From positions 553,858 through 617,857 of the forward strand of contig NZ_MBUA01000012.1 in the NCBI RefSeq assembly GCF_014332695.1: a stretch of DNA of 64,000 nt, given 5' to 3'. How positions within the stretch are numbered: the stretch's first letter is position 1; every line of letters begins with the position of its first letter. A program made the translations under genes and the position numbers. This DNA is from Flavihumibacter stibioxidans (GTDB lineage: Bacteria; Bacteroidota; Bacteroidia; Chitinophagales; Chitinophagaceae). Below the pieces are notes generated by a model that saw nothing but the letters and a program-made list of their open reading frames with translations, did no database searches and had not been told where the DNA came from. Shown in pieces: positions 24,773 to 33,533 of this stretch.

Positions 24773-26197
24773 TCATATTTTCGTTTCTTTCCACTTTCCC
24801 CGTCTGAACATTAGCCAGGCGGCAATGGTGATGGCGGTTTCCGCAACAGGAATGGCAATGAACACTCCCAGCGGTCCCAACCCATAGGTTTTGGCAAGGA
24901 GGTAGGCCAGCGGGATCTGGAAAAACCAGAACCCGAACAGGTTGATCCAGGTAGGCGTTTTAGTATCACCTGCACCATTAAAAGCATTGGCCATTACCAT
25001 GCCGATACCATAAAAAATATAGCCTGCGCTCATAATCCTGAGTGCCAGGACGCCGATCCTTTTTACGTCTGGTTCGTGGCTGAAAAAACCCACCACCCAA
25101 TCTGCTCCGGCAAGGAAAAACAACATCACGATCACCATAAAAACAGCATTGTAACGGGCAGTAACCAAAACTGAACTGGCTGCTCTTTCAGGTTGTTTTG
25201 CCCCCAGGTTCTGGCCCACCAGGGTTGCTGCGGCATTGGCCATTCCCCATGCTGGTAACAGGAAAAATATCAGGATTCTGATGGCGGTCTGGTATCCGGC
25301 AGACGCTGCAGACTGTCCGGTTTCAGCAACCAGTTTTGCCAGAAATATCCAGCTGCCTGAGCCAATGATAAACTGTGCCGTTCCCGGGGTGGCAACATTT
25401 ACCAGAGACCGGATGATGGGCCAGTCGGGACGCCAGTCTGACAAAGCTATTTTCACCTGCGACTTACCGCTAAACAGGTGGTACAGTTGGTAAAGAACGC
25501 CAATCCCCCTTCCGATTGTGGTAGCGAGGGCGGCACCAAACAATCCCAACGCAGGAAAAGGCCCCCAGCCGAGGATCAGCATCGGGCAAAGAATAATATT
25601 GGCAATATTGGCTATCCAGAGGCTTCTCATCGCCATGCTGGCATCACCCGCACCTCTGAAAATACCGTTGATCAGGAATAGCAGCATGATTACTACACTT
25701 CCGCCCATCATCAGGCGGGTATAGGGAGTACCCAGGGCCACGGTTTCTGGTTCGGCGCCCATCCAGCGAAGGATATCCGGTGCAAGGAAGATCCCGGAAA
25801 GACTCACCACCAGGGTGATGGCCAATGCCAGCCAGAGTGATTGCATGGCGGCATGTCCGGCGGCTTTTTCATCTTTCTCACCAATCCGCCTTGCCACCAT
25901 GGCGGTAGCAGCCATACTGATTCCTATTGCAAGGGCATAGACCAAAGACAGTACCGATTCGGTAAGTCCCACCGTCTGGATATTGTGCCGGCTATCAGGT
26001 AACTGGCCCACAAAATAAAGGTCCACCACCGCGAAAACACTTTCCATGCCCATTTCCAGGATCATGGGAATGGCGAGCAGGAATACCGCCCGCCGGATGC
26101 TGCCACTGGTATAATCCTGTACATCACCGCGCAGGGCTGATTTCACCAAATTATATACATACCCGACACGCAGGGTAATTGAAGATTCATTACGCAT
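24773..26197 (-). CDS. MATE-family multidrug efflux transporter
   Basis: A 474-residue protein with twelve predicted membrane helices in two homologous halves. The first half opens IRRAVFLLAIPMILEMGMES, with VVDLYFVGQLPDS and ISMAATAMVARRIGEKDEKA; the second half repeats the pattern at ATPGTAQFIIGSGSWIFLAK and NAAATLVGQNLGAKQPERAA. The motif VGQNLGA is characteristic of MATE/NorM proteins. It would export cationic drugs or metabolites in exchange for Na+ or H+. The AI-2E gene lies downstream. The substrate is unknown. Confidence 0.93.
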   Translation of the reverse strand: MRNESSITLRVGYVYNLVKSALRGDVQDYTSGSIRRAVFLLAIPMILEMGMESVFAVVDLYFVGQLPDSRHNIQTVGLTESVLSLVYALAIGISMAATAMVARRIGEKDEKAAGHAAMQSLWLALAITLVVSLSGIFLAPDILRWMGAEPETVALGTPYTRLMMGGSVVIMLLFLINGIFRGAGDASMAMRSLWIANIANIILCPMLILGWGPFPALGLFGAALATTIGRGIGVLYQLYHLFSGKSQVKIALSDWRPDWPIIRSLVNVATPGTAQFIIGSGSWIFLAKLVAETGQSAASAGYQTAIRILIFFLLPAWGMANAAATLVGQNLGAKQPERAASSVLVTARYNAVFMVIVMLFFLAGADWVVGFFSHEPDVKRIGVLALRIMSAGYIFYGIGMVMANAFNGAGDTKTPTWINLFGFWFFQIPLAYLLAKTYGLGPLGVFIAIPVAETAITIAAWLMFRRGKWKETKI

Positions 26198-26372
26198 ATA
26201 AAAAATTCAACAGTTAAGAATAATAAGATGCCGGAATCCGGCTTCAGTGGGCATTTTGCCAGAGGCAACCATGTACCGACAAAATCGACAGTCTTTTGGG
26301 CATGTTGTCGGCGGGGGGCCGACGGCTTAGAAAATCATAAAAAAGAGAATTAGAGGACGTAAATCTAATACA

Positions 26373-27050
26373 TTATTCTTTTATACAATATTGCAGGGCC
26401 TCTAAATATTCCTGAACGTAGAAAGACAGTTGTGAACGGCGGTATTGCATGATGAACCGCGGATGGGGAACTACCAGCAGTTCATCAAAAAGGTCATACT
26501 CCTCATTTAGGTTCCTGAGGAAGCGGTGGTTTTTATCGCCGCCGATACAGATGGCCACACGGCGGTTGATTCCGAATGAAATCTGCCGGCGCAGGCATTT
26601 GAGGGCAAAGGGGCGGATGGCTTCCGCCAGTTTCGGGTCATCGTAATAGTTCAGGTTCTTTCCGTTTTGGGTGAATCCTATCGGGCTCACGGAACCGATG
26701 TAAAATTTCTCAAAAAAGGCTTCCGCACCGCCAAAGGCGTTGATCATGGTATAAATGAATTCGGCCGACAGTTCGGACGTATTGCCAAAGGGATGGTCAA
26801 TCCCGCAGTTTTCTGACAGTTGCCTGGGCGCGGTAAAATTGATGCCGGTAATACCTGCCCCAAAGCGGCCGGGGTTGATACCGATTAGCATAATCCTTGG
26901 CTGGCTGTCATTGTAATATTTCCGAAAGAATGTGCTGATAGCCATCTGCACGGCCGGTTGCCGGTGGGGATACAAGGCCTCCACCCCCGGCGGCAGGTGT
27001 TGCGGAGGCCGTAAATCCCTGAAAAATGCTATTGCTTTATCGGCGAACAT
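26373..27050 (-). CDS. SMUG2-type uracil-DNA glycosylase-like protein (DUF4918)
   Basis: 225 residues. The uracil-DNA glycosylase fold signatures are IMLIGINPGRFGAGITGINF (motif 1 region) and the C-terminal VVPHPRFIMQYRRSQ (motif 2 region). GSVSPIGFTQNGKNLNYYDD is conserved in the SMUG2 group. These enzymes excise uracil or hydroxymethyluracil from DNA at the start of base excision repair. The ATG at 27050 follows a perfect 24-bp palindrome (27056-27079) that separates it from the response regulator gene on the same strand. Family assignment is good; base specificity has not been shown here. Confidence 0.87.
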   Translation of the reverse strand: MFADKAIAFFRDLRPPQHLPPGVEALYPHRQPAVQMAISTFFRKYYNDSQPRIMLIGINPGRFGAGITGINFTAPRQLSENCGIDHPFGNTSELSAEFIYTMINAFGGAEAFFEKFYIGSVSPIGFTQNGKNLNYYDDPKLAEAIRPFALKCLRRQISFGINRRVAICIGGDKNHRFLRNLNEEYDLFDELLVVPHPRFIMQYRRSQLSFYVQEYLEALQYCIKE

Positions 27051-27055
27051 GGTTT

Positions 27056-27079
27056 CGCGTCTGACGCGCGTCAGACGCG
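27056..27079. repeat. 24-bp perfect palindrome, family B
   Basis: CGCGTCTGACGC followed directly by GCGTCAGACGCG. It abuts the stop codon of the response regulator gene (27080) and ends five bases from the SMUG2 start codon. Confidence 0.9.
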
Positions 27080-27721
27080 TTAATACAAACTCGGGTTGGA
27101 ATTGATGAAATTCACAAGGGCCGCTGTATTCTTAAGTTTTAATTTCTTGAGGATATTGTGACGGTGGACCTCCACGGTCTTCAGGGAAATTTCCAGTTCA
27201 GAGGCGATCTCTTTGGAAGAATGGCCACTTTTAATGAAATGGATGATCTGGATCTCGCGGTCGGTAAGGTTCTGGATATCAGGTGCCTGGGTGGCGGTAT
27301 CGGTCATCTGCTCAGAGATGATATTCCGGATTTCATCACAGATATACTTGTTCCCCTTTTCTACTTCCATAATGGCCCTGACCATCTCTTCCCGGCTGCT
27401 GTTCTTTGTTACATAACCATGCGCCCCAACCTGCAGCATCTTGCGGGCATAAGCTGGTTGCGAATGCATGGACACACCGATTACCCGGGTATCGGGACTC
27501 ACCTGGCGAATTCTTTCCGTGGCATCAAATCCGCTCATCGGAGCCATATTGATATCCATTAATACAACATTGGGTTTATGGATGGCCGCCAGTTCAATGG
27601 CCAGTTCCGGCTCTCCGCAATCGGCAATTACTTCAAAACGCGGATCACTGGCCAGAATAAAACTCCAGGTTTCACGGATCAGTTTGTGATCATCCACTAT
27701 GAGAATGGATACTTTTTTCAT
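27080..27721 (-). CDS. NarL/FixJ-type response regulator
   Basis: 213 residues. The receiver domain (about 4-120) has the acidic pair in LIVDDHK, phosphoacceptor Asp56 in VVLMDINMAPMSG, and a conserved Lys in GYVTKNSS. The LuxR-type HTH at about 147-205 reads LTDREIQIIHFIKSGHSSKE and continues with SLKTVEVHRHNILKKL. Its ATG overlaps the stop codon of the large kinase gene (ATGA at 27718-27721), so the two are a cotranscribed pair and very likely cognate. The regulated genes are unknown. Confidence 0.95.
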   Translation of the reverse strand: MKKVSILIVDDHKLIRETWSFILASDPRFEVIADCGEPELAIELAAIHKPNVVLMDINMAPMSGFDATERIRQVSPDTRVIGVSMHSQPAYARKMLQVGAHGYVTKNSSREEMVRAIMEVEKGNKYICDEIRNIISEQMTDTATQAPDIQNLTDREIQIIHFIKSGHSSKEIASELEISLKTVEVHRHNILKKLKLKNTAALVNFINSNPSLY

Positions 27722-30700
27722 TTCTCGTCTTCTTTATTTAGGGTATTCGGCAAATCAATAATCAACTGGCAACCTTTACCAGGAGCGGTGTTCACTTTTA
27801 CCTCGGCATTAAAGATAGCCGCTCTGCTCATAATATTCGACAAACCAAGGCCATCCTTCATTTTCGCCTGATTGAGGTCAAAACCAATGCCATTATCTGC
27901 AATTTCCAGCCGAGTGGAATCCGGATGGTGTGATATGATGATCCCAAGGCTGCTCGCATGCGCATGTTTCAACACATTATTTACCTGTTCCTGGATGATC
28001 CTGAACAACATCAGTTTCTGCTTGGGGCCAAGAAGTTTTTCCAGTTTTGGATCATAACGAAAATCCACCACCAGCTGTTTTGCGATGGTGATATTTTGTA
28101 CCAGGTCCTTTACGGAGGAAATCAGTCCCAGGTCGCTGACACTGGCAGGCATCAGGGAACGACTGATCTTCCTGATCTCATTAATGGCATTCATAATCGT
28201 ATCCGAACTGCGACGGATCATGTCCTGCCGCATTTTAGCATCATTCTGGGCTACTTCCAGGAACAGTTTGGCGGTGGACAGCAGCTGGTTAACATTGTCA
28301 TGCAATTCCTTTCCGATTTCCTCCCTTTCATTTTCCTGCACATCCACCACAGCCCTTGCAATCTGTTTTTGTTTGTTGATTTCCTGCTGGATCAGTTTTT
28401 CTTCCAGCATTTTTCTTTCGGTAATGTCTTCACAGGAACCAATCATCCTGATCACTTTTCCCTGTTCATTGTAAAGGCAGTAAGCCTTGTCGATTACCAG
28501 GGCGTATGTCCCGTCGGCCTTTTTAAAACGGTATTCTTCCATGAACAGGCCATTGTCCCTGCCTTCAAGAACTTTGTTGATATTGCCAAGAACGCGGTCA
28601 CGGTCCTCAGGATGGATCTTGGATTCCCAATTCTGGGAAGTACCAGGATATAACCCGGATGGATAACCGAATAATGTATTGAAGCCTTCGCCCCAGAAGG
28701 AGACTTCCTCCTCTGCATCCCAATCCCAGATGGCTTCATTGGCCGCCCTGGTGGCAAGGATATACCGTTCATTGCTGATCCGGAGTTTTTCCGCTGCCTG
28801 TTTGTTTTCGATGATCATGGTCAGGATATGGGTAGCCCTGCTGATCATGCTGAATTCTTCCTCAGTGGGTGTGCGTGCGGCTTTGTAATATACATTGAAA
28901 GTGCCCAGCACCTCGTTGGTTGAACTGATAATAGGAATCGACCATGCTGCATTAATTCCAATGGATGCTGCCTTCTGCCTGACCTCATTCTTCAGGTAGC
29001 TGCTGCTGATGTCGGGGATAATGACCTGCTGGCGTAACATAATTGCCCGACCATAAGATGTCATGGCGGGGTCCAGTGGTGTTGTTTCCACAAATTCATT
29101 CAACACCTCACTCAAATCAGGTGCAGATAGTAATACGGTATCCCGCAGGTTGTTCTTTACCAGGAATACGGCGCAATTGAACTTTCCGCTGATCTTTTCA
29201 AGTCCCTCCAATAAAAGATCTGCAATTTCACGGAGCGATGCTTCCGATCCGGTGTGCATTTCCAGTACTTCTTTCTCCAGCTGCAATAATCGGTCCTGCT
29301 GTTTTCTGGCCGATACATCCTTGAAATAGATAAACAGTCCGTCATCATAGGGGAAGGCGCTTACATCAAACCACCTGTTCAGTGAGCTTACATATTGTTC
29401 ATACCTGATCGTCCTGTTTTCATTAACCGCCTTATTCAGGCTGATAAAGCTGACCGAATCCCTGGCATCAGGCAGTAAATCCCATGCATTGCCACCAACC
29501 ACCAGTTGCATGTTATCCTCCAGCAGGTTCTGTGCAACTGCATTGAACATCGTTATTTGAAAATTCCGGTCAAGGGAAATAAATCCATCTGTAATGCTGT
29601 GAAGCATGCTGGTGATCTTGTCGGAATATTGCTTCAGGGTCTTTTCAATCTCCACATATTCGCTGATATCCCTTAAACTCAGGATGATACCATTGATATT
29701 CGGGTTGCTCAGTTTGCTCTGAGCTTTCATTTCCATCCAGAGCCAGTTACCATTCTGGTGCAGTATCCGCAATGGAAGTTGCAGGTCGTGCTGGTGATCG
29801 GATGCGAGTTTTTTCAGCGCCAGGTCAAATATCTTTCGTTCTTCCGGATGAACGATATTTCTGCAAGGTTCCTGCATCAATTCCACCTCCTCATACCCCA
29901 GGATTTTCTGCAGGCTTGGAGTGGCATAGGTTAACCTGCCTCCGGGCTCCAGCACAAATACAATATCCAGCGAATTGCGGAAAAGTGCCCTGAATTTTTC
30001 TTCGCTATCACGCAACTGGGTTACACGCAGATTCTTTTCAATTACACTGCTGACCGAAGAAGCGAAAGTGGTAAGGGTTTCATCTACTGTTTTGCTATAT
30101 GTACGTGATGATTTTTTCTGACCGCAACCAATCGCGCCCCAGCATCCGTCACTGGTTACTACAGGAGAAATCAGCAAGGATTTATAGCCCATTTCCTCCA
30201 TCCAGGCCCTGATGGCCGGATTGGTTTCCGTGGCCAGCTGGTATTCGCTTGTGTTACCGGACCTGCATTGATCTGCAGCAGGCAGGAGGAGACCCACCCC
30301 GGAAAAAAGATGCTTTTTTTCCATTACAGAACAGGGGTTCGATTCGCACCAGATATGGAACAACTGCGGCCCCTTGCCTGTGAATTTCAGGACGAAAATA
30401 CATTCAGCAAGTGAGGCAGACCCTAGCAATGGAAGACATTGCTGCAAGCCCTCTTCCAAAGTGTTACCAACCAGCAATATCCTGGATATCTGTGCCAGGG
30501 CGGAAGAAAGCCTGTCTCTTTCTACCAGTTGCTGCTCTGCCAGTTTACGGTCGTTGATATCCCGCGTATTCGTCTGGATATAGATTACCTCACCATCTTC
30601 CACTATTGGTTTGGAAACGGACTCCAGCCAGATATAAGTGCCATCTTTTCGCCTGAACCGAAACTGGACCGAAGGCTCTTCCTCCCCCTTTAAATTATTA

Positions 30701-31998
30701 TCGTGTGCCTCCTTAATGGTTGTGGATGCATCATCGGGATGAAAAAAATCATAAGGGGACTTATCCGTCAGGTCTTCCGGATCATAGCCCAGCAACTGCT
30801 TCACAGCGGGAGAAACATAAATATAGTCGCCGTTAGGTCGGTGCAGACAGATCATATCGCGGGCATATTCCGACAGGAAGCGGAATTTTGCTTCGCTTTT
30901 GGCCAACTCCTGTTCGGACTGTTTCTGCTGGCCGATATCCCTGGCGGTCACATGAATTCCGGTAACCTGCCCCCCTTTAAGAATGGGGCGGGAGCTGATC
31001 TCAACAGGAATCCGCTTGCCTGAACAGGAAATGAATTCTGATTCATAAACGGTAGACAACACCACACCGGCCTTTTTCTTTTCGCCGAGATGAACAGCCA
31101 TGGCAAGTTTTTCAGGGGCGAAAAACCTGTGAGATGACTGCCCCACCATTTCCGATTCTTTGTATTCCAATAGTTTTTCCGCCATCCTGTTCATGGAGGT
31201 AACCCTGCTGTTCTCATCAATAATATAAATGATGTCATTGGCATTCTCGAACAGGTCCCGATACCTCTCCTCACTCAGGCGCAGGTTGGTTTCCAGGTCC
31301 CTTTGCTGGGTGATATCAGTAACGATTACCAGCATCCCAACCATTTCAGCATCGGGGTTCAGGATTGGTTTGTAGCGGCAATTAAACAGTCCATCCAGGC
31401 CGGGGAGCCGGTACTCTACATCAACCGTTTTCCTGTACCGGACAGATTCCTCATAGGCGGGCAGTAAATTCGCAGCAGTTGGCATATAATGTTCCTCCAG
31501 TAAAGCATGCATTGGCTTACCCAGGAAAACGGAGGGAGGAACGAATAAAACCGAAGGGTCTTTTACCCAGAAATTCCGGAATATACCATCCTTATCCAGT
31601 TCAAAAACGATGTCATGGAAAGAGGCCACAATCTGTTCCAGTTCATTCAGGCGGCCTTCAATGCGGTCACGGTTGGCAACGGGCATGCCATACCATTGGT
31701 ACCCGCCGGGCTCCGGAACTACCGTCCAGTAAACGGGGAGCAGGTTATCCCCTCCCATCCTGACGGAGGCACGGATTGAAACCGGCTGGCGTGAGTTGGT
31801 AGCAAAGCGAAGCGACTGGCTGGCGTTGTTGTCAAGATGCAAAAGATCATCGAGGTTTGTTTTCACTCCCTTCAGGTCCCGGCCGGCAGCCTGCTGCAAC
31901 AACTGGCAGCAATTATAAACCATCGATGCCTCATCGGAATAAAACCGGTAAGGAATATTCTGGCTCATCATAGTGGCGGTCTGGCGCGTGGCGATCAT
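27718..31998 (-). CDS. Multi-PAS/GAF soluble sensor histidine kinase (NarX/DesK-type core), 1426 residues
   Basis: No signal peptide or membrane helix, so it is cytoplasmic. In order, by eye: PAS at about 110-235, 245-370 and 375-495; GAF at about 505-665; PAS at about 670-790 and 800-910; GAF at about 925-1085; PAS at about 1090-1215. The core is HisKA_3: the phospho-acceptor His (about residue 1233) is in EREEIGKELHDNVNQLLSTA, followed by the ATPase with FRIIQEQVNNVLKHAHASS and LEIADNGIGFDLN. PAS/GAF domains sense small molecules, redox or cyclic nucleotides; ligands cannot be read here. It pairs with the response regulator that overlaps its stop codon. The number of sensory modules is high for one chain. 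Confidence 0.93.
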   Translation of the reverse strand: MIATRQTATMMSQNIPYRFYSDEASMVYNCCQLLQQAAGRDLKGVKTNLDDLLHLDNNASQSLRFATNSRQPVSIRASVRMGGDNLLPVYWTVVPEPGGYQWYGMPVANRDRIEGRLNELEQIVASFHDIVFELDKDGIFRNFWVKDPSVLFVPPSVFLGKPMHALLEEHYMPTAANLLPAYEESVRYRKTVDVEYRLPGLDGLFNCRYKPILNPDAEMVGMLVIVTDITQQRDLETNLRLSEERYRDLFENANDIIYIIDENSRVTSMNRMAEKLLEYKESEMVGQSSHRFFAPEKLAMAVHLGEKKKAGVVLSTVYESEFISCSGKRIPVEISSRPILKGGQVTGIHVTARDIGQQKQSEQELAKSEAKFRFLSEYARDMICLHRPNGDYIYVSPAVKQLLGYDPEDLTDKSPYDFFHPDDASTTIKEAHDNNLKGEEEPSVQFRFRRKDGTYIWLESVSKPIVEDGEVIYIQTNTRDINDRKLAEQQLVERDRLSSALAQISRILLVGNTLEEGLQQCLPLLGSASLAECIFVLKFTGKGPQLFHIWCESNPCSVMEKKHLFSGVGLLLPAADQCRSGNTSEYQLATETNPAIRAWMEEMGYKSLLISPVVTSDGCWGAIGCGQKKSSRTYSKTVDETLTTFASSVSSVIEKNLRVTQLRDSEEKFRALFRNSLDIVFVLEPGGRLTYATPSLQKILGYEEVELMQEPCRNIVHPEERKIFDLALKKLASDHQHDLQLPLRILHQNGNWLWMEMKAQSKLSNPNINGIILSLRDISEYVEIEKTLKQYSDKITSMLHSITDGFISLDRNFQITMFNAVAQNLLEDNMQLVVGGNAWDLLPDARDSVSFISLNKAVNENRTIRYEQYVSSLNRWFDVSAFPYDDGLFIYFKDVSARKQQDRLLQLEKEVLEMHTGSEASLREIADLLLEGLEKISGKFNCAVFLVKNNLRDTVLLSAPDLSEVLNEFVETTPLDPAMTSYGRAIMLRQQVIIPDISSSYLKNEVRQKAASIGINAAWSIPIISSTNEVLGTFNVYYKAARTPTEEEFSMISRATHILTMIIENKQAAEKLRISNERYILATRAANEAIWDWDAEEEVSFWGEGFNTLFGYPSGLYPGTSQNWESKIHPEDRDRVLGNINKVLEGRDNGLFMEEYRFKKADGTYALVIDKAYCLYNEQGKVIRMIGSCEDITERKMLEEKLIQQEINKQKQIARAVVDVQENEREEIGKELHDNVNQLLSTAKLFLEVAQNDAKMRQDMIRRSSDTIMNAINEIRKISRSLMPASVSDLGLISSVKDLVQNITIAKQLVVDFRYDPKLEKLLGPKQKLMLFRIIQEQVNNVLKHAHASSLGIIISHHPDSTRLEIADNGIGFDLNQAKMKDGLGLSNIMSRAAIFNAEVKVNTAPGKGCQLIIDLPNTLNKEDEK

Positions 31999-32013
31999 AC
32001 CTAAAATTACATT

Positions 32014-32039
32014 AAAAAGGCCTGCCCGAAGGCAAGCCT
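32014..32039 (-). terminator. Terminator after the SurA-like gene
   Basis: On the minus strand AGGCTTGCC, loop TTCG, GGCAGGCCT (one mismatch), then TTTTTAAT. It lies about 26 bp after the stop codon of the chaperone gene and before the kinase start, so the kinase-regulator pair should have its own promoter. Confidence 0.8.
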
Positions 32040-32064
32040 GCTGCTGATTTCATAAGAATTTGAC

Positions 32065-33426
32065 TCACTGGTTCTTCGTAATATTCTGCATCCATTCGCC
32101 CAGTTGGGGGCAAGTGGCAAATTGCTTGTCGATTACCAGGTGGAAAGTAGGGATCTTGGCCTGGAACCATTTTTCAATGGCTTCAGCCTTCTTTTCTTCA
32201 ATGGCCCTTTCGGCCACCCTGTTGTAGTCATCTTTCAGGTTTTCGCGGTGCGGTTCAGTACGGGTTTTCAGGTAAATGATTCGCACGGCCTTTTTCCCAC
32301 GTTCATCGGTATAAGCCAGGGGCTTTGAATAGTCGCCTGCCTTCAGGTCTTTCAGGGAAAGAACCAATTCCTTATCGAACTGATCGATGGCGCAAAAAGT
32401 TGTACCAGACCCGCACTGGCGCATGCCGCCGGTGAATTTGGAATCTTCCGCCTCGCTGTATTTGGCTACTGCCGCGCCGAAATCAAAATCACCAGCCACC
32501 AGCCTGCTGCGGACCGAGTCCATTTTTGCTATCACTGCGTTTATTTCAGTTTCGGTGATGGTTGGGATTTTCAAAATATGCCGAACAGTTGCATCATCTC
32601 CCGCCCTGTTCACCATCTGGATGATATGATACCCGAAACGGGATTTGAAAACGGGTGATATCTGACCTTCGCGCAGGCGGAAAGCGTTGGCAATAAAAGT
32701 AGGGTCCATCTGTCTTTCAGTCCGGTTAACCTGGTACATGCCTCCGGTATTTTTGCTGCCGGGATCGTCGGTATACAGGCTGGCCAGGGTCTCGAATTTC
32801 TGCTTGCCATTCTCCACCTGCTTTTTGAAGTCGTTCAGTTCTTCAATGGCATACAGTTCGAGGTCGCGGCTGGCTTTGGGATACATCACTATTTCACCAA
32901 CCTCCAGTTCACTTTCCCAGAAATTCAGGCTGTCAACTGGTATTTTGTCGTAGTATTCTTTTACTTCAGTAGGGGTGATTTTGATATTTGATACGATCTT
33001 ATTTCGCATCAATTCTGCCTGTTTACGTTCCCGGAACGACTGGCGGAAATCTTCCTTGATCTGGTAAACGGTACGTCCCGCGATCTGCTCCAGGGCATCT
33101 TTGGTACCATACATGCCAATGAATTGCCTGATCTGGTTGTCGAGCATGGCTTCGATCTCTTCCTCGCTCACTGCGAGGGAATCTTTTTCTGCCTGCAGTA
33201 CCAGGGCTTTCTGGGCCAGGGCCTGTGCCATTACGAAACATTCAGGATTCTCCGGCATGGTCTGACCCTGGCGCTGGGCATCCATGATCGAGTTACGTAT
33301 GTCTGAATGGAGAATAATCTTGTCGCCAACCACACCAATGATTTTGTCGGCTACAACCTTGCGGGTCTGGGCCTGCAGGGTATAAGCTGCCAGCACTGTG
33401 CTGAAAAGGAGAAAAATTTGCTTCAT
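32065..33426 (-). CDS. Periplasmic peptidyl-prolyl isomerase, SurA-like
   Basis: 453 residues with a signal peptide (1-20, TLQAQ). The N-terminal chaperone helices (KIIGVVGDKIILHSDIRNSI, QALAQKALVLQAEKDSLAVS) are SurA-like. Two parvulin domains follow: about 180-285 (FETLASLYTDDPGSKNTGGM, SPVFKSRFGYHIIQMV) and about 286-395 (AVAKYSEAEDSKFTGGMRQC). SurA-type proteins escort outer-membrane beta-barrels such as SusC proteins to the BAM complex. The gene is downstream of infB on the same strand but separated by a strong terminator. Family is secure; gene-for-gene orthology to E. coli surA is not claimed. Confidence 0.9.
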   Translation of the reverse strand: MKQIFLLFSTVLAAYTLQAQTRKVVADKIIGVVGDKIILHSDIRNSIMDAQRQGQTMPENPECFVMAQALAQKALVLQAEKDSLAVSEEEIEAMLDNQIRQFIGMYGTKDALEQIAGRTVYQIKEDFRQSFRERKQAELMRNKIVSNIKITPTEVKEYYDKIPVDSLNFWESELEVGEIVMYPKASRDLELYAIEELNDFKKQVENGKQKFETLASLYTDDPGSKNTGGMYQVNRTERQMDPTFIANAFRLREGQISPVFKSRFGYHIIQMVNRAGDDATVRHILKIPTITETEINAVIAKMDSVRSRLVAGDFDFGAAVAKYSEAEDSKFTGGMRQCGSGTTFCAIDQFDKELVLSLKDLKAGDYSKPLAYTDERGKKAVRIIYLKTRTEPHRENLKDDYNRVAERAIEEKKAEAIEKWFQAKIPTFHLVIDKQFATCPQLGEWMQNITKNQ

Positions 33427-33450
33427 ATTCTAATACTCGCTACCGCCAAA

Positions 33451-33479
33451 TTAAAACAGGAGACTGGCTCCTGTTTTAA
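33451..33479 (-). terminator. Terminator of the rimP-nusA-infB operon
   Basis: Perfect 12-bp stem TTAAAACAGGAG / CTCCTGTTTTAA with a 5-nt loop, downstream of the infB stop codon. On the minus strand the stem ends in a run of T (TTTTAATTT). Confidence 0.9.
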
Positions 33480-33533
33480 ACGGTGTATGATTTAACAAAA
33501 AGATATGCCTTCGGGGCTGGAGCCCCAGCCGGC

